A stretch of DNA of 64,000 nt, taken from contig JAPYMA010000904.1 in the NCBI GenBank assembly GCA_035041965.1, positions 62,001 to 126,000 on the forward strand, given 5' to 3'. The notes under the pieces were generated by a model, which saw nothing but the letters and a program-made list of their open reading frames with translations, was not told the origin of the DNA and ran no database searches. Made by a program: the position numbers and the translations under genes. This stretch comes from Anisakis pegreffii. Its lineage: Eukaryota > Nematoda > Chromadorea > Rhabditida > Anisakidae. Each line of letters begins with the position of its first letter. The stretch's first letter is position 1. Positions 37,201 to 47,926 of the stretch are shown piece after piece.

Positions 37201-37748
37201 TTAAAAAATAATGATAATGTGCAAGCGCGTTGTTGTGATTATTAGGTAGGATTAGTATTTAACAGTTGTTCAGAATCGGATAAAGTGTAATGCGAGTTGG
37301 ATCGTTTTGCTGGCAGTGACACACCAAAGACCGTCAAAATGTTGTATATGCTGTGCTGAGATTTTTGTCCTTGCAGGCATTTAACGTTCACGTGCGATTT
37401 GTTTATAACAACGGATTCACTTCGAAGGCAATCCAATTGCTTTCGGAAATGTTTGGTTGTCATTTCGAATTATTTTCATTCACTTGAATTGTGCTCTTCT
37501 CTGGTAATTCAATTGGAAAACTTCAAAATTCTAGATCAAAGTCCGACCGCCTTAATCCATGCGGATTAGGTTAAAGTACGATTCGGACGTCAGTACAAGA
37601 TTCGAAAAAATATAATTTGATTATAAACAAACTTTTCACTATTTAACTATCGTAATCAGGTTAGCAATTCATAATCGCAGTAATAATGAGGTTGAGAACC
37701 GAGTGGATTTTGGTCTGCAGATGGCGAAAGCGATGTGTTTATTTCAAG

Positions 37749-37840
37749 CAGCAATCACGACTCATTACGAGTTTATGCCTCTCGGTTATCACCAATATCC
37801 TTCCTTGACATTCTTATTTCCGTGCAACTAACGACATCGG
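37749..37840 (+). repeat. Dispersed repeat family R3, copy 2
   Basis: Matches copy 1 (reverse strand of 7157-7277) over ACTCATTACGAGTTTATGCC, TCGGTTATCACCAATATC and CGTGCAACTAACGA. Ends not defined. Confidence 0.7.
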
Positions 37841-39259
37841 CGCCGGGCATGATTTGCCTTCATTCTTGGATTATTATTTTGGTGAAAACAAATATTTGAT
37901 TGTGGTTATCATTCTTTATGAATATCAGAAGCTGCCCAGAAGCATGGTGATTCCTTCACACCCTGATTTTAGAGAAGCATATATGCTGTCGCACGATTAT
38001 GCCTGTCCTCATAAAATTAGCTCAATTTCTGAACAAACAACTTCCGAACAACCAAAAAAGCGCGGCTGACAGCAGTTAAACACCTTTCTGCTTTCATTCG
38101 AATGACCAATGTTTGCCGAAGAAATCCACGAGATGTTCAGACGGCGAGGAATCCTGTGAAACGAGGTCCGGATCCTTGGATTTGAATGAAGAGGACTGGA
38201 CGACCCGCTCTCATTCCTAATCCAAAAAATAACTTCATATAATAATAACATTAATAACTTGATTATCACCATAATGAGTATCATTAGTATTCTCATTAAT
38301 ATGCAATTAACGCCTGATTAATTAATATGCTCATTGTCAGATTTGAATGACGCACGCTAGTAATGCTATATGATATGGAATGTAATGTTTTTATGATTCA
38401 TACTTACTCAGCAGTGAATTAATTCATTCATATGAACAGATTGCAAAAAGAGTCATACTTACTCATGTTCATCGTAACAGAACATTTTATTGATTTCAAA
38501 AAGCTACTTTCATCGCTCCACTAAAAGAACACATTCGGACAAAATTCCTTTTTCACATTCGCTAATTGCTAAATTCGATTCACCATCACCGTAAATACGA
38601 CGACTAAGTGAACAAAATTTTCACATTTATCTCATTGTCAGTTGGTGGCGAAATCGTTTTCACTGAAAAAGTGTAAATAATTTTGAAAGCAGTGAAATTC
38701 TTTTGCAAACAATACAACTATATTTGTGTATAGTTACTTATTCACGCGATAATTCTTCTGTTGAAAATCGATAACACAATTTCGCACTTGTGAATATATT
38801 TCCTTTAGTGTTCCTATGTTAACACTTCGAAGGGGTTGTCTTGTTTGACGAAACAAACCAATCGTGGCTGTTCGGTCTATAACGTCATTTTTGATGAATA
38901 GAATATTGTTTTGTGTCGTCGGCGATCCATTTTCGTTAGCGAGAGTGAATTCATTCAGAATGGATAATAATCGTTATCTATCGTCTAGTGCTGTCGTAAT
39001 AATAATCATAGGATAATAATTACGAAACTAATGTACTATGAGATAATGGAAAATGCTATCCCATAAGAAGAAGAACGCTCATAAATAAACAATTGTTAGA
39101 GTCGAGATCGTGTTAAACTCTGTGTTGATGAACACAGCAAAATGACGATAATAATTATCGAGGCAGCTGACGTTTCGATTCGTGAAGCCATAATAATAGT
39201 GCAAACAAACTGAAAGAACATAAGCATTGAGGCGGAAGAATGCTTAATAATTGGAATGA

Positions 39260-39529
39260 ATGCCTTCAATGATAACGTCAAATAATATGTTTTATGAAGA
39301 TGTAATTAACGCGGTTGTTAATGAATCGAATTTGTTGAATATACTCACCAAAATGCAATTATGCATTCGTAAGCATCGACGTCATTTTGCACTGCGTTAT
39401 TTGATGAAAGAGAGTGGTTTACAATGGATTTTGTTTAATGCTAATGACAATAGAAACGAGAATGATCTTTGTGAGCATGTGAATGGTTGTTTCGTCATAA
39501 AATGTGATAGTATACTAGAAATTAATTGA
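39260..39529 (+). CDS. Uncertain 89-codon open reading frame
   Basis: An uninterrupted ATG-to-stop frame whose composition looks more protein-like than neighbouring frames: it is not repetitive and has charged stretches such as IRKHRRHFALRYLMKESG and acidic NDNRNENDLCEH. No signal peptide, membrane span or known motif was seen, and no family was recognised. It could be a small gene, one exon of a larger gene, or chance. Confidence 0.2.
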   Translation: MPSMITSNNMFYEDVINAVVNESNLLNILTKMQLCIRKHRRHFALRYLMKESGLQWILFNANDNRNENDLCEHVNGCFVIKCDSILEIN

Positions 39530-40671
39530 ATTCGTTGTCTTCAAACGAACATGAGAGCATGTTAACGAGTCAGTCAATCCGGCTGTTGTCTAAGCGTCAC
39601 ACTAATCCAAAGCAATAGCCATACTCAAAATCGCATTCATACTCATTCACAAATTCAATATCCGACCAAATCCATTGTGATGATATTCGTCCAGCTTGAT
39701 GAGGGTCTATCTATCGCGCTATTAAATCTATAAGGCGTATCCATCCCTTCAGAGGCTATCCATCCTGTTTTTATCCGTCCATCTGTTCATCCATTCTTTC
39801 ATTCATTCATCCGCCTTATTCAAATCCAAATATCACTTCATCCCAACACGTTCGTCCCACCACTCCAATTCTTACAGCTGAACAAATTGCAGCTAGTGCA
39901 TGAATATTTTTGCCATTATCCCGTTGCACTGATCCTCGTCCTGGTTATCTCTGTAACTCGTCCGTCGGTTTTCGACTTTTTTTGCGAATTTCTCAATGTG
40001 AATATGTCTGCATAGTATCATTTATTATCATGCGCGTTATGTGTACGCTATTTTCATAGGATTCTTAATATTATTAGTTGTGATTCAAAACGGCATATAT
40101 TTCTGACAAAATATATCACCCGCGAAGTTAGAAATAATACATTGATGTCCGATGTTCCGGCATTATGCCATCTTCAGGAGCATCATTTGAATCACTGACG
40201 TCGTGTCGAACTTTGATGTGGGGATTAAAGCTCAAGGATTATGGAGGGCAGGATAGGAGATTATAGGAAGGTTAATAATTATTGAAAAGATAAGAAATTA
40301 GGTGATGATAAATGCGTATGATCATTATCATTATAGATATTATTATTAACATTATGGATATAATTATTATTGCTATAAATATGATTATTACCATCATGAA
40401 TGTGGTTATTAACGTTATAAATATGATTGTTACCGTTGTAGATTTGGTCTTTGATACCATAATGAATGTTATAAAAATGATCACTGCTATTATCGTTGTG
40501 ATTATTATTATTCTCATTAGTATATCCATAGTGTTAATTACAAATCCAGATATGTGATTACGATGGTGTAGCGTAACGTTCATTTTTTTGATCATTTCAT
40601 TAGCTCAACTTCCGCGTGAAGTTGTGATAATTATTCCGTGAATATTCAATTATATTTGCCGCATGCGACGG

Positions 40672-40853
40672 CGATCCCCACGCTCGAATGCTCCATTACC
40701 CCTTCGATAGTCTGGCATGCCGTCACTACCCCTCCCGCTACATTAATTTACTACTTCCACGCATAACGTCGAATTTCATGATCCTCCCTTCATTGCCCCC
40801 TGACATAAGCAAATTGCTCAAAATTGGGTAATTTCCCTCTGTGGGAACCCCTG
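40672..40853 (+). mobile_element. hAT-like MITE, copy 3
   Basis: Shares GAATGCTCCATTACCCC, CTTCGATAGTCTGGCATGCC, CCACGCATAACGTCG and AAAATTGGGTAATTTCC with copies 1 and 2. The right end GTGGGAACCCCTG is the reverse complement of a hAT-type CAGGGGTTCCCAC. Confidence 0.7.
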
Positions 40854-41009
40854 GTATACGAGACGTATTATATTATTGATAATAATTGTAATGAGAATAG
40901 CGAGAATCAACGCGTTATAAATCATTGTCCATTATGAATGATAATTATAATAAACAATGATATAAATAATAATAATAATAACAATAATAATAATAAATAG
41001 CAGTAACAA

Positions 41010-44000
41010 ATGAAGTTTAGAATGCAAAATGAAAGTGAAGTGGAATACTATGACGAAACGTCAGTAGACTATTTATTAGGCCGTGATATGCTGTTAACAT
41101 TACGGTATTATGCACGTCATGTTATACCATGCTTTTGTGTCACCGGTATTATTGGGAACTGTATGGCATTGATGCTTATAAGGTATTGCTTTGATAGTCA
41201 CTCATTTCCTTAACGATCGTGCATATGCGGTCATTATTTTGATAATGACATTCATAGATATGACGTCAATAATAAGTACTGTATTGTTAGTAGTGCTTTT
41301 GGTAATGTTACTGATGAGTATCATAAAAAGCGCTGAATTGAATCGTTAAACATGAATCGGAAAAAGCTTTCGAGTTTGCATTCGGTCTAAGTACACGTAC
41401 ACTACTATTACATTTTGTAATTTTTTGGTTTCTGAAGTGAAGATAATTTGAGCAAGATTATATGTTTGTGCTCAAAATTGGTCGGAGAGTTTGTTCAAGG
41501 GCAATATTAAGTGGGTGAGTAGGCTGATTTAAAAATAAAAGTGGTGATTATGGTGAGGATTTTATTGAGGTAGTAATTGCAACGTCGAGGTTGGTAATCA
41601 TTACAACCTACCATTACAACAGCAATAAAATGACTAGTATCGATACATTTCCTGACGGCTAACACAATGACTGAATACCTTGAATTATGTTACAAGTTTA
41701 AATCGCTTCGCCTTTATGATGTTAACAACCAACTCTATGCACTGAAAGGAGAGTGGTAATAAGGATACAAAAAACTTAACATGACGAAAGAATTGGCGTT
41801 AAGAACGTTTTATCGTCACAATTTTCGATTTAGTAAATAAGTTAAAACATCGCCTTTTAAATTTGTCATTTTTTTGAGAGTTGAAGTGCTGAGAATAATA
41901 CCAATTAAGTGGGGATATTATCGGTAAAAATAGCTTAATAAAGTCAGTATTTGAGGACAAACTACTGGCTGAAACGATTGACATCGAACATCTATCTGTG
42001 TACCCTATCGATCTGCAGTTGTATATTCTTATTAACGGTGTTTATCACATGGATTGATAATGTGTTCGATGTGGCGCTCTATAATAACTCAGAAATTGGA
42101 TGTCGTTTACTGACATTTTTCGCGCATATGAGTGATTTCAATTGCGTATGGATGATCTCATGGGTGTCTTGCGATCGCGCCATTGTACTGTTCAGACCGG
42201 GTCGGTGCTTATGTTTTGTTTCTCAATTTTGCATTATATCCTGATCACTCATATTGCTTCATTCGTAAAATTTGCATATCTTCAAATTTGATGATATCAT
42301 CTTACACAGCGGATTGCATTATTTCCTTGTGCTTTTCATTATTTCCGTGTAAGAGTTAATGACTGAGTTAAGGACAACTATGTTCAAAAATGATGGAATT
42401 TTCTGTGTGTTAATGTTTTTGAATTGATTTACTCATTTCATTTGAGCTTTTCGTTTATTGTTCAAGCATTTTTTGATATATGATGCACAATTCAGGAATT
42501 CGAAAGAATGTTTGCTCGAAAAAATTCGCGAGATACATGGTGCTGGCAACAGTGGTTTGCAGTTGTGTGCTGTATTCGTGGTGTTTGATATCGGCTGGCC
42601 TCGAGGAGGAGAACAATTCGTTGTTTTGTGGCTTATCGCAGAATTTATCATTCATCGGGTTATTTCGTCTGTTGTTGTTATTATTCTTATTATCGTTAGT
42701 GTTTCATCGGTGTTGTTTAAAATTATGCAAATGCAATTTGCATAATCAATCAGACGTTGCGATCGCATCGTGGCATCAACTGATTAGACTTACTTCATTG
42801 TGGATTCACCTCCGGCTCTTCAGAAGATATTTTTGAATGAGACATTTCTTGCAACTTAACAGTTCTCCGATCGTAATTTTCGGAGAAAAAGCGCCTAGCC
42901 TGAGCCTTCGTTTTAATCTAATGTTGAAAATAGTAACAAAAACTGAGGAGATCAATTGAAACAGCAAATGAAAGCTTTGACGTCGTATGTGTGGAGCAGT
43001 TAGATAAGAGATTTTTGGAGATTTGATTAAATATGCTGTTATATCTATCGTTTCTAAACAGCGGCGATAGGTGACGAGACAGATTCGAAGAACTGCATCC
43101 GAGCCGTGATTGCAGACAGTCTCATATTGCAGGCATAATTAGATGTATTCATACGGATATGAATTTGATTTTTTTATTTTATTTTCTTTAATCAGCAAAT
43201 CCAACTCATTATTATTTTATGTCTCTCTGTTATTACCAATATCACTGATATCACCGATATAACCAATGTCACATTCATCCTTCCTTAGCAGTCTTCTTTC
43301 CCCGTTGATGCGAGTGTTGATAACAGATTCTATGAAATAAATATGAAGGAATGATAAAAGCAAATATCAAAGATATTTACTTTCAGCATTCCTTCACAAA
43401 AGCAAACAGTGGGTCTTCTCATTGTTGTTTTAGTCGTTTTAGACGGGATATTTTGTGATAACAATGATAAGTGATAATCACCCCTGTCTGATCTGCCTGT
43501 TGTATGATGAAGTTTATTCTTAAGTCCAGTGCCATTTAGGCTGATCGATTCTGTTCCGAACTTTTGAGTTTCGCTTATCGCATTCAGATCTACTTGATGA
43601 ATGAGTCTTCTCATCGATATTTCAACGTTTCAAGAGAATATTTGTATTCCCACAGGGACCATTGTGTGGTTCTTATTGTCCACTGATTATCTCTCATATG
43701 CACTACATGTCAACCTATCGATGTCTTCAATCATTTACTGTTTTGGAACGCATCTCACTCATTGTTGCTATCAATCAAACATCGCAAATATGACGACTTC
43801 ATATCCGCAAACTGCTCATATTGATGATGAGAAGTGAAAAACTGACATGATAAAGAAAACAACAACAATAATGACGGTAGTGATAAGCAATGATAGCTTC
43901 TTTGGTGATGACAATAACTGTGATTTCAGATATGATCTCGGAGAGATGCACTTTTACTTCACATTTATTGATACGGTGATCTGTACGATAGTACCATCGT

Positions 44001-44822
44001 TGTTGATCAGTGTTGTGAATAGTTTGGCGGTGTATCGATATCGACAATGCATGAAGATCTATTCATCCGGGGTGTTGAGAGTACGATTCGTGAAGGTGAA
44101 CGATGATCAACATACACCGCAACTTGTGGCTCGTTTCTTATTTATTTATCGCTTAATTGTTACTCTTTATGATTACTACTCACTGTTAATGGTATTGTTA
44201 TGATTGTTTACTGTATATTGTTTGAGGAGGACACGACTAACGCCAAAAAGTTATTGCTAAGTCAGCAGAGTCATACCACCCAGTATAGCACTCAGTCGAA
44301 TCGATCTACGAATGGTGGCAAACTGCGCTCCTCAGATTTGCAATTGAGTAGATCGTTGCTTATCGTTACGAGGTTATTTCTTATTTACTTGTTTACTTTA
44401 TTTATTCCATCGAAATAGGTAAACGAGTTCAATTATAATGATAACGGAATAGCGAATATAAATTCCAAACTAATTTTGGGAAGAGGAGAAAGAAAAAATA
44501 TTCAAAACGAAAAGTAAAAGATTTAAAATCTTATTTTATTAAAGGTATAGTAATTTAATTTTTTTAATGAAATAATGGTTGCATGCATTCAGCACGTTCG
44601 TGTGTTTAACAGTACCGAACTATGCATTTCGTATATACATATCAATATTCAACCCCGCGTCGGTATTGTTCCAGTTGTTATTTTTTACAACATTTTTACT
44701 GTATTATCTGCATCACGCGGTTCTCTTCTACATGTATATCTTCTGGAGGTTATTAGTTAATTTATTTAATGTTCTTATTGCATAGATTAAGCGTTCGGTT
44801 ATTCGTCATTGCAAGGATTTGA
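41010..44822 (+). CDS. Class A (peptide-type) G protein-coupled receptor
   Basis: Exons 41010-41182, 41956-42200, 42496-42658, 43930-44095, 44227-44372, 44593-44748, 44786-44822; phases close, 361 residues with seven hydrophobic segments. N-terminus with a possible N-glycan site (Asn7). TM1 carries GIIGNCMALMLI (the GN motif), then a TM2 segment NIYLCTLSICSC. TM3 begins at GCRLLTFF and ends SCDRAIVLFRP, with CDR in place of DRY. TM4 is YMVLATVVCSCVLYSW, and FCGLSQ in loop 2 can pair with the TM3 cysteine. TM5 contains CTIVPSLLISVVNS. The third loop is Ser/Thr/Gln-rich. TM6 carries CLTVPNYAFRIY. TM7 ends HHAVLFYMYIFW, aligning with the NSAINFYIY-type end of peptide receptors. The tail is only about 12 residues. 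Resembles nematode FMRFamide/srw-type receptors. Ligand unknown. Confidence 0.85.
43191..43313 (+). repeat. Dispersed repeat family R3, copy 3 (GPCR intron 3)
   Basis: Similar to copies 1 and 2: AATCAGCAAATCCAACTCATT, TCTCTGTTATTACCAATATC, CTTCTTTCCCCG. More diverged and includes a small tandem expansion of ACCAATATCACTGATATC-like units. Confidence 0.6.
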
Positions 44823-45129
44823 AAATTACAAGTGGAAACGATCTCTGAGACGGAAATTATGATTCATGATATTTTCGAAAGTTCGAAAACTGATTTTCTA
44901 TAAAACTGAAACGTAAAAATGTTCTATACCGCGTCTTTGATTAGAGTTACGGTTTGGTATCATTGGAAGAAGATGCACAGTAGTATTGTGTATTACGTAT
45001 AGAATCATACTTGATGGCATATATTCCGTGTATCGCTTAAAAGTAAAGTATAAAAGTTCATCCGCAAAAGTGGTTCATCCATCATCTGAATCGACGTTGT
45101 ATCTTTGCTGATTGACGTTATTTGAAGAT

Positions 45130-45305
45130 TTAAGCACAACTAATAATAAATGAATTGCAGTCCGCAAATGAAGAAGCAGCTAAAGCCAACAGCATTAAAA
45201 TTACTGGAGTGCTACTGCTGCAAAACGGTTCCTGAATTTGGCCATTCACAGCGCTATCACCATTGATTTCGACTAATTGCTGCGTTAATTTATTGATTGC
45301 TATGG
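45130..45305 (-). CDS. Possible terminal exon of an unidentified gene
   Basis: After an acceptor-like TTATCAG on the minus strand the frame runs about 58 codons: a polar stretch (NKLTQQLVEINGDSAVNGQ) and then a hydrophobic C-terminus (TPVILMLLALAASSF) before the stop. This is the layout of a GPI-anchor signal or a C-terminal membrane anchor. No upstream exon was found within the next 2 kb, so it may be spurious. Confidence 0.22.
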
Positions 45306-45856
45306 CTGATAATAACAGCAATAATAATATTGCTGACATTATCATTATTATATTCAATGATAAGGTAATGGTTATGAATATAATAGTAATTATCACCACT
45401 ATTTTAAATCACTTTCATCACTTGTTATTATTGGCTTCTGGATATTTACGTAGATCGTTGATATTTGGTATTTTTTTAGTGTTCCCAACTTGATTGTCTC
45501 GGAATTATTGCTGTTCATTTCATGTATTGGTTGTTTCTTCCTTGTATTATATTTAAAATTTATCGAAAATTGCATAATGTCATTGTTGTCGTATTGGTGA
45601 TATTTTTGTTTTTTTCCCACTTCATTATCATAAATGTTACCAATATCTAATAATCCTTTATTCCTGCATGCGAAATGTCCAGTTTTTACGGCATGTTTTC
45701 GTACGAATTGAATTGATCTGATATAACTGAATGCTCATGACATATATCTCTTATTTTAGTCGGTTATTCTAGTCGTAAACACAGTTTCGTTTGGATGTTT
45801 TGAGTCGGTTTCAGCATTGATCATTTTGGTAAGAGTATATTTTACTTCTATTGGTT

Positions 45857-45974
45857 AGTGTGTTGCGGGGACAGAAAAAAAGTCGGGGTCGGAGTTTTGC
45901 AGTCGAAGATCCCAAAAATGCGGTCGGCTGAAGAAAGTTAGGAACGGAGTCCCAGAAATTCCTCGCGACACACT
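45857..45974. mobile_element. MITE related to the 8241 element
   Basis: 118 bp with imperfect terminal inverted repeats AGTGTGTTGCGGGGA / TCCTCGCGACACACT, resembling the AGTGTTGTGCGGGGA end of the element at 8241-8391. GC-rich inside (GTCGGGGTCGGAG). The flanking 10-mers TCTATTGGTT and GCTATTGCTG agree at 7 of 10 positions, consistent with a decayed 10-bp target duplication. Confidence 0.65.
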
Positions 45975-47454
45975 GCTATTGCTGCTGTTATTATTGTTAT
46001 GTCAATAACAACTTTTATTTAGCATTTGTTAATTATTCGTTACTGTCCTATTTCTTCGAAAAGATGTAGTTATATCGTTCTTATTCGGTTGATATTTATA
46101 AATTTGCTTGTCCAAATATTTATATTCTCATTTGGCTGTATCAAATCGGTTACTGCTTGTGAATTATATTACGTGTACTTCAAATATATTTATTATCTCC
46201 TTCTCCTTAGTATATGTACATAAAAATGTATTATTGTTATTGCAACGTTGCATTTCTTTTAACATGATCAATAGCATACCGTATCTCGTTTGTTTAACAA
46301 TCCCGAGGGATGTAAACTTCTTGGTTTATTTTAAAAGGGAAATTGTACTGGGGATTACGGTGCTCATTGATACTTCTAATGAAGATTGCGGTCCCGCTAA
46401 TATTTTTTTGCGAATTATGGTACTTACTGATACATTTGTCTTGTTAATGTTTTGATGCATGTATTATTTTGAGCAGTGATGTTGGAGGATGTAAGATGCT
46501 TGGAAATAAAGTAACGATGTCCTGGACAAATACCATTCAGAACGTCCACAAATACGGTATTTAGTATCGTGCAAAATTGTGCTGTCTACAATAAACTGTA
46601 TGCCCGCCATGCTCCATGTCTAGAATGAGCCACATTATACTGTTTGTTGCTAAATATTCCCCGTAATCAATTCAGTCAAAACTGAAAAAAAACAAGAACA
46701 TCAATTTCGCTGCATCTTGTAATATGGTGTTTGTAATTCAGTTTGCAATAAATGAACATTTTTTTCATATGTTTATCTCTCAACTAAACTTGATTAATCA
46801 TCCTTCGGTGTCACAAAGGATTTACATCGATTCCAAACCAAATATCTCAATTACGAGGTCTAATGATCTATATTTAATGTAATTGTGAGTTACCTATCTA
46901 ATTCTAAATGTAATACACCTTATTAAATTTGGTTAAAACAAATTCAAAGGTCTCGAAAAAAATTTATACACTGCACAATTCGCTACACATTTCAGAACAA
47001 CTTTCATGTATGTGCGAAGAGACTAAGCAATAAATATGATTACTGAAAATATGTACTTTTACTTTTTCAGTAATCTCATGTACTTTTCAGTAGCAATGAT
47101 GTCTTATTGAGAATAATCACATTTCATGTTCAAAATAACATCTGTTAATGTAGTCACGCATGACCGCAGGGTAGCCGACTAGCAATGAATGGAGCAATCT
47201 GTTGTTCGCAAAAAAAAGCCTGTGACCAAGGTTTGAAGAGGGAGGATGGCAGAACTAGTCACGTCTTTTTATTTATTCGGTGTATCTCCTCAAAAGTTGT
47301 AAAAATTTAACGGGTTGGTCTGGATTTTGAGGGGATAACCGAATACCAAAGCCCAGCAACGAATAGCTGATGCCGCGTAAGTGCAGGATTAGTTCAACCT
47401 CAACGTCGTTGATTTTGTATTAACAAAAATGACCATTAATAACTCATCAAATCT

Positions 47455-47464
47455 AAAATTTCAG
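47455..47464 (+). promoter_or_regulatory. Probable trans-splice acceptor for ubl-5
   Basis: AAAATTTCAG lies 62 bases before the UBL-5 start codon. The sequence between is CAG-rich and contains no ATG. No upstream coding exon is required. Confidence 0.45.
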
Positions 47465-47526
47465 CAACAGTAACAGCAGCAGTAGCAGAAGCACTGGAAC
47501 TGGAACTCTAAGTACCATCACATAAA

Positions 47527-47926
47527 ATGATCGAAATAACGGTAAATGATCGTCTCGGCAAGAAAGTTCGAATCAAATGTAATCCAACGGATACGATTGG
47601 AGATTTGAAGAAATTGATTGCCGCCCAAACAGGAACAAGGTTGGTTGGCACCGAGGAAACCGAACGCTTCTTATTTCGCAAAAAAAATTTCAGTTTATTG
47701 ATGAAAAATCAACGCAATGCATTTGAGTCACTAACGATAAGCGATTGAGTCAATTGCACATCATGGCACGAAATAATTACTGCCTTCCGTCGGGCGAAAT
47801 TTTTCATTGATTTTCAGATACGACAAGATTGTACTGAAGAAATGGTATACGATATTCAAGGATCAGATAACGTTACAAGATTACGAAATACATGATGGAT
47901 TCAACTTTGAATTGTATTATCAATGA
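47527..47926 (+). CDS. ubl-5: Ubiquitin-like protein 5 (UBL-5/Hub1)
   Basis: Exons 47527-47639 and 47818-47926; phases close, 73 residues, exactly the length of UBL5/Hub1 in animals and yeast. It begins [20 protein letters not shown], continues [16 protein letters not shown], and exon 2 gives [20 protein letters not shown] and ends FELYYQ. Hub1 is a non-conjugated ubiquitin fold that binds spliceosome proteins. In C. elegans ubl-5 also acts in the mitochondrial unfolded protein response. As expected it ends in the double tyrosine plus one residue instead of a di-glycine. Position 2 of exon 2 is Tyr-Asp where I recall Trp-Glu in C. elegans. Confidence 0.97.

Larger units (their letters stand above)
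34281..41009. other. Gene-poor region eIF3H-GPCR
   Basis: About 6.7 kb. Holds an AAT run near 35301-35330, R3 copy 2 at 37749-37840, an uncertain 89-codon frame at 39260-39529, an ATT-rich field at 40310-40560 and a hAT-like MITE copy at 40672-40853. A 71-codon frame at 37854-38069 ends in a plausible-looking tail (SISEQTTSEQPKKRG), but no partner exon was found. Confidence 0.55.
44823..47454. other. Intergenic region GPCR-ubl-5
   Basis: Holds a possible terminal exon on the minus strand (45130-45305) and a second MITE of the 8241 type at 45857-45974. The rest is AT-rich, with small hydrophobic frames (46026-46455) that look like low-complexity artefacts. No other exon recognised. Confidence 0.5.

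Noticed and set aside
37854..38069. 71-codon frame next to R3 copy 2
   Set aside because: The tail looks protein-like, but the frame begins inside repeat-adjacent DNA. I found no acceptor-donor partners or family match, so I did not list it as a gene.
40272..40595. 107-codon Ile/Met/Thr-rich frame, apparently membrane protein
   Set aside because: Produced by an imperfect ATT/ATG repeat field. An equally hydrophobic frame exists on the opposite strand.
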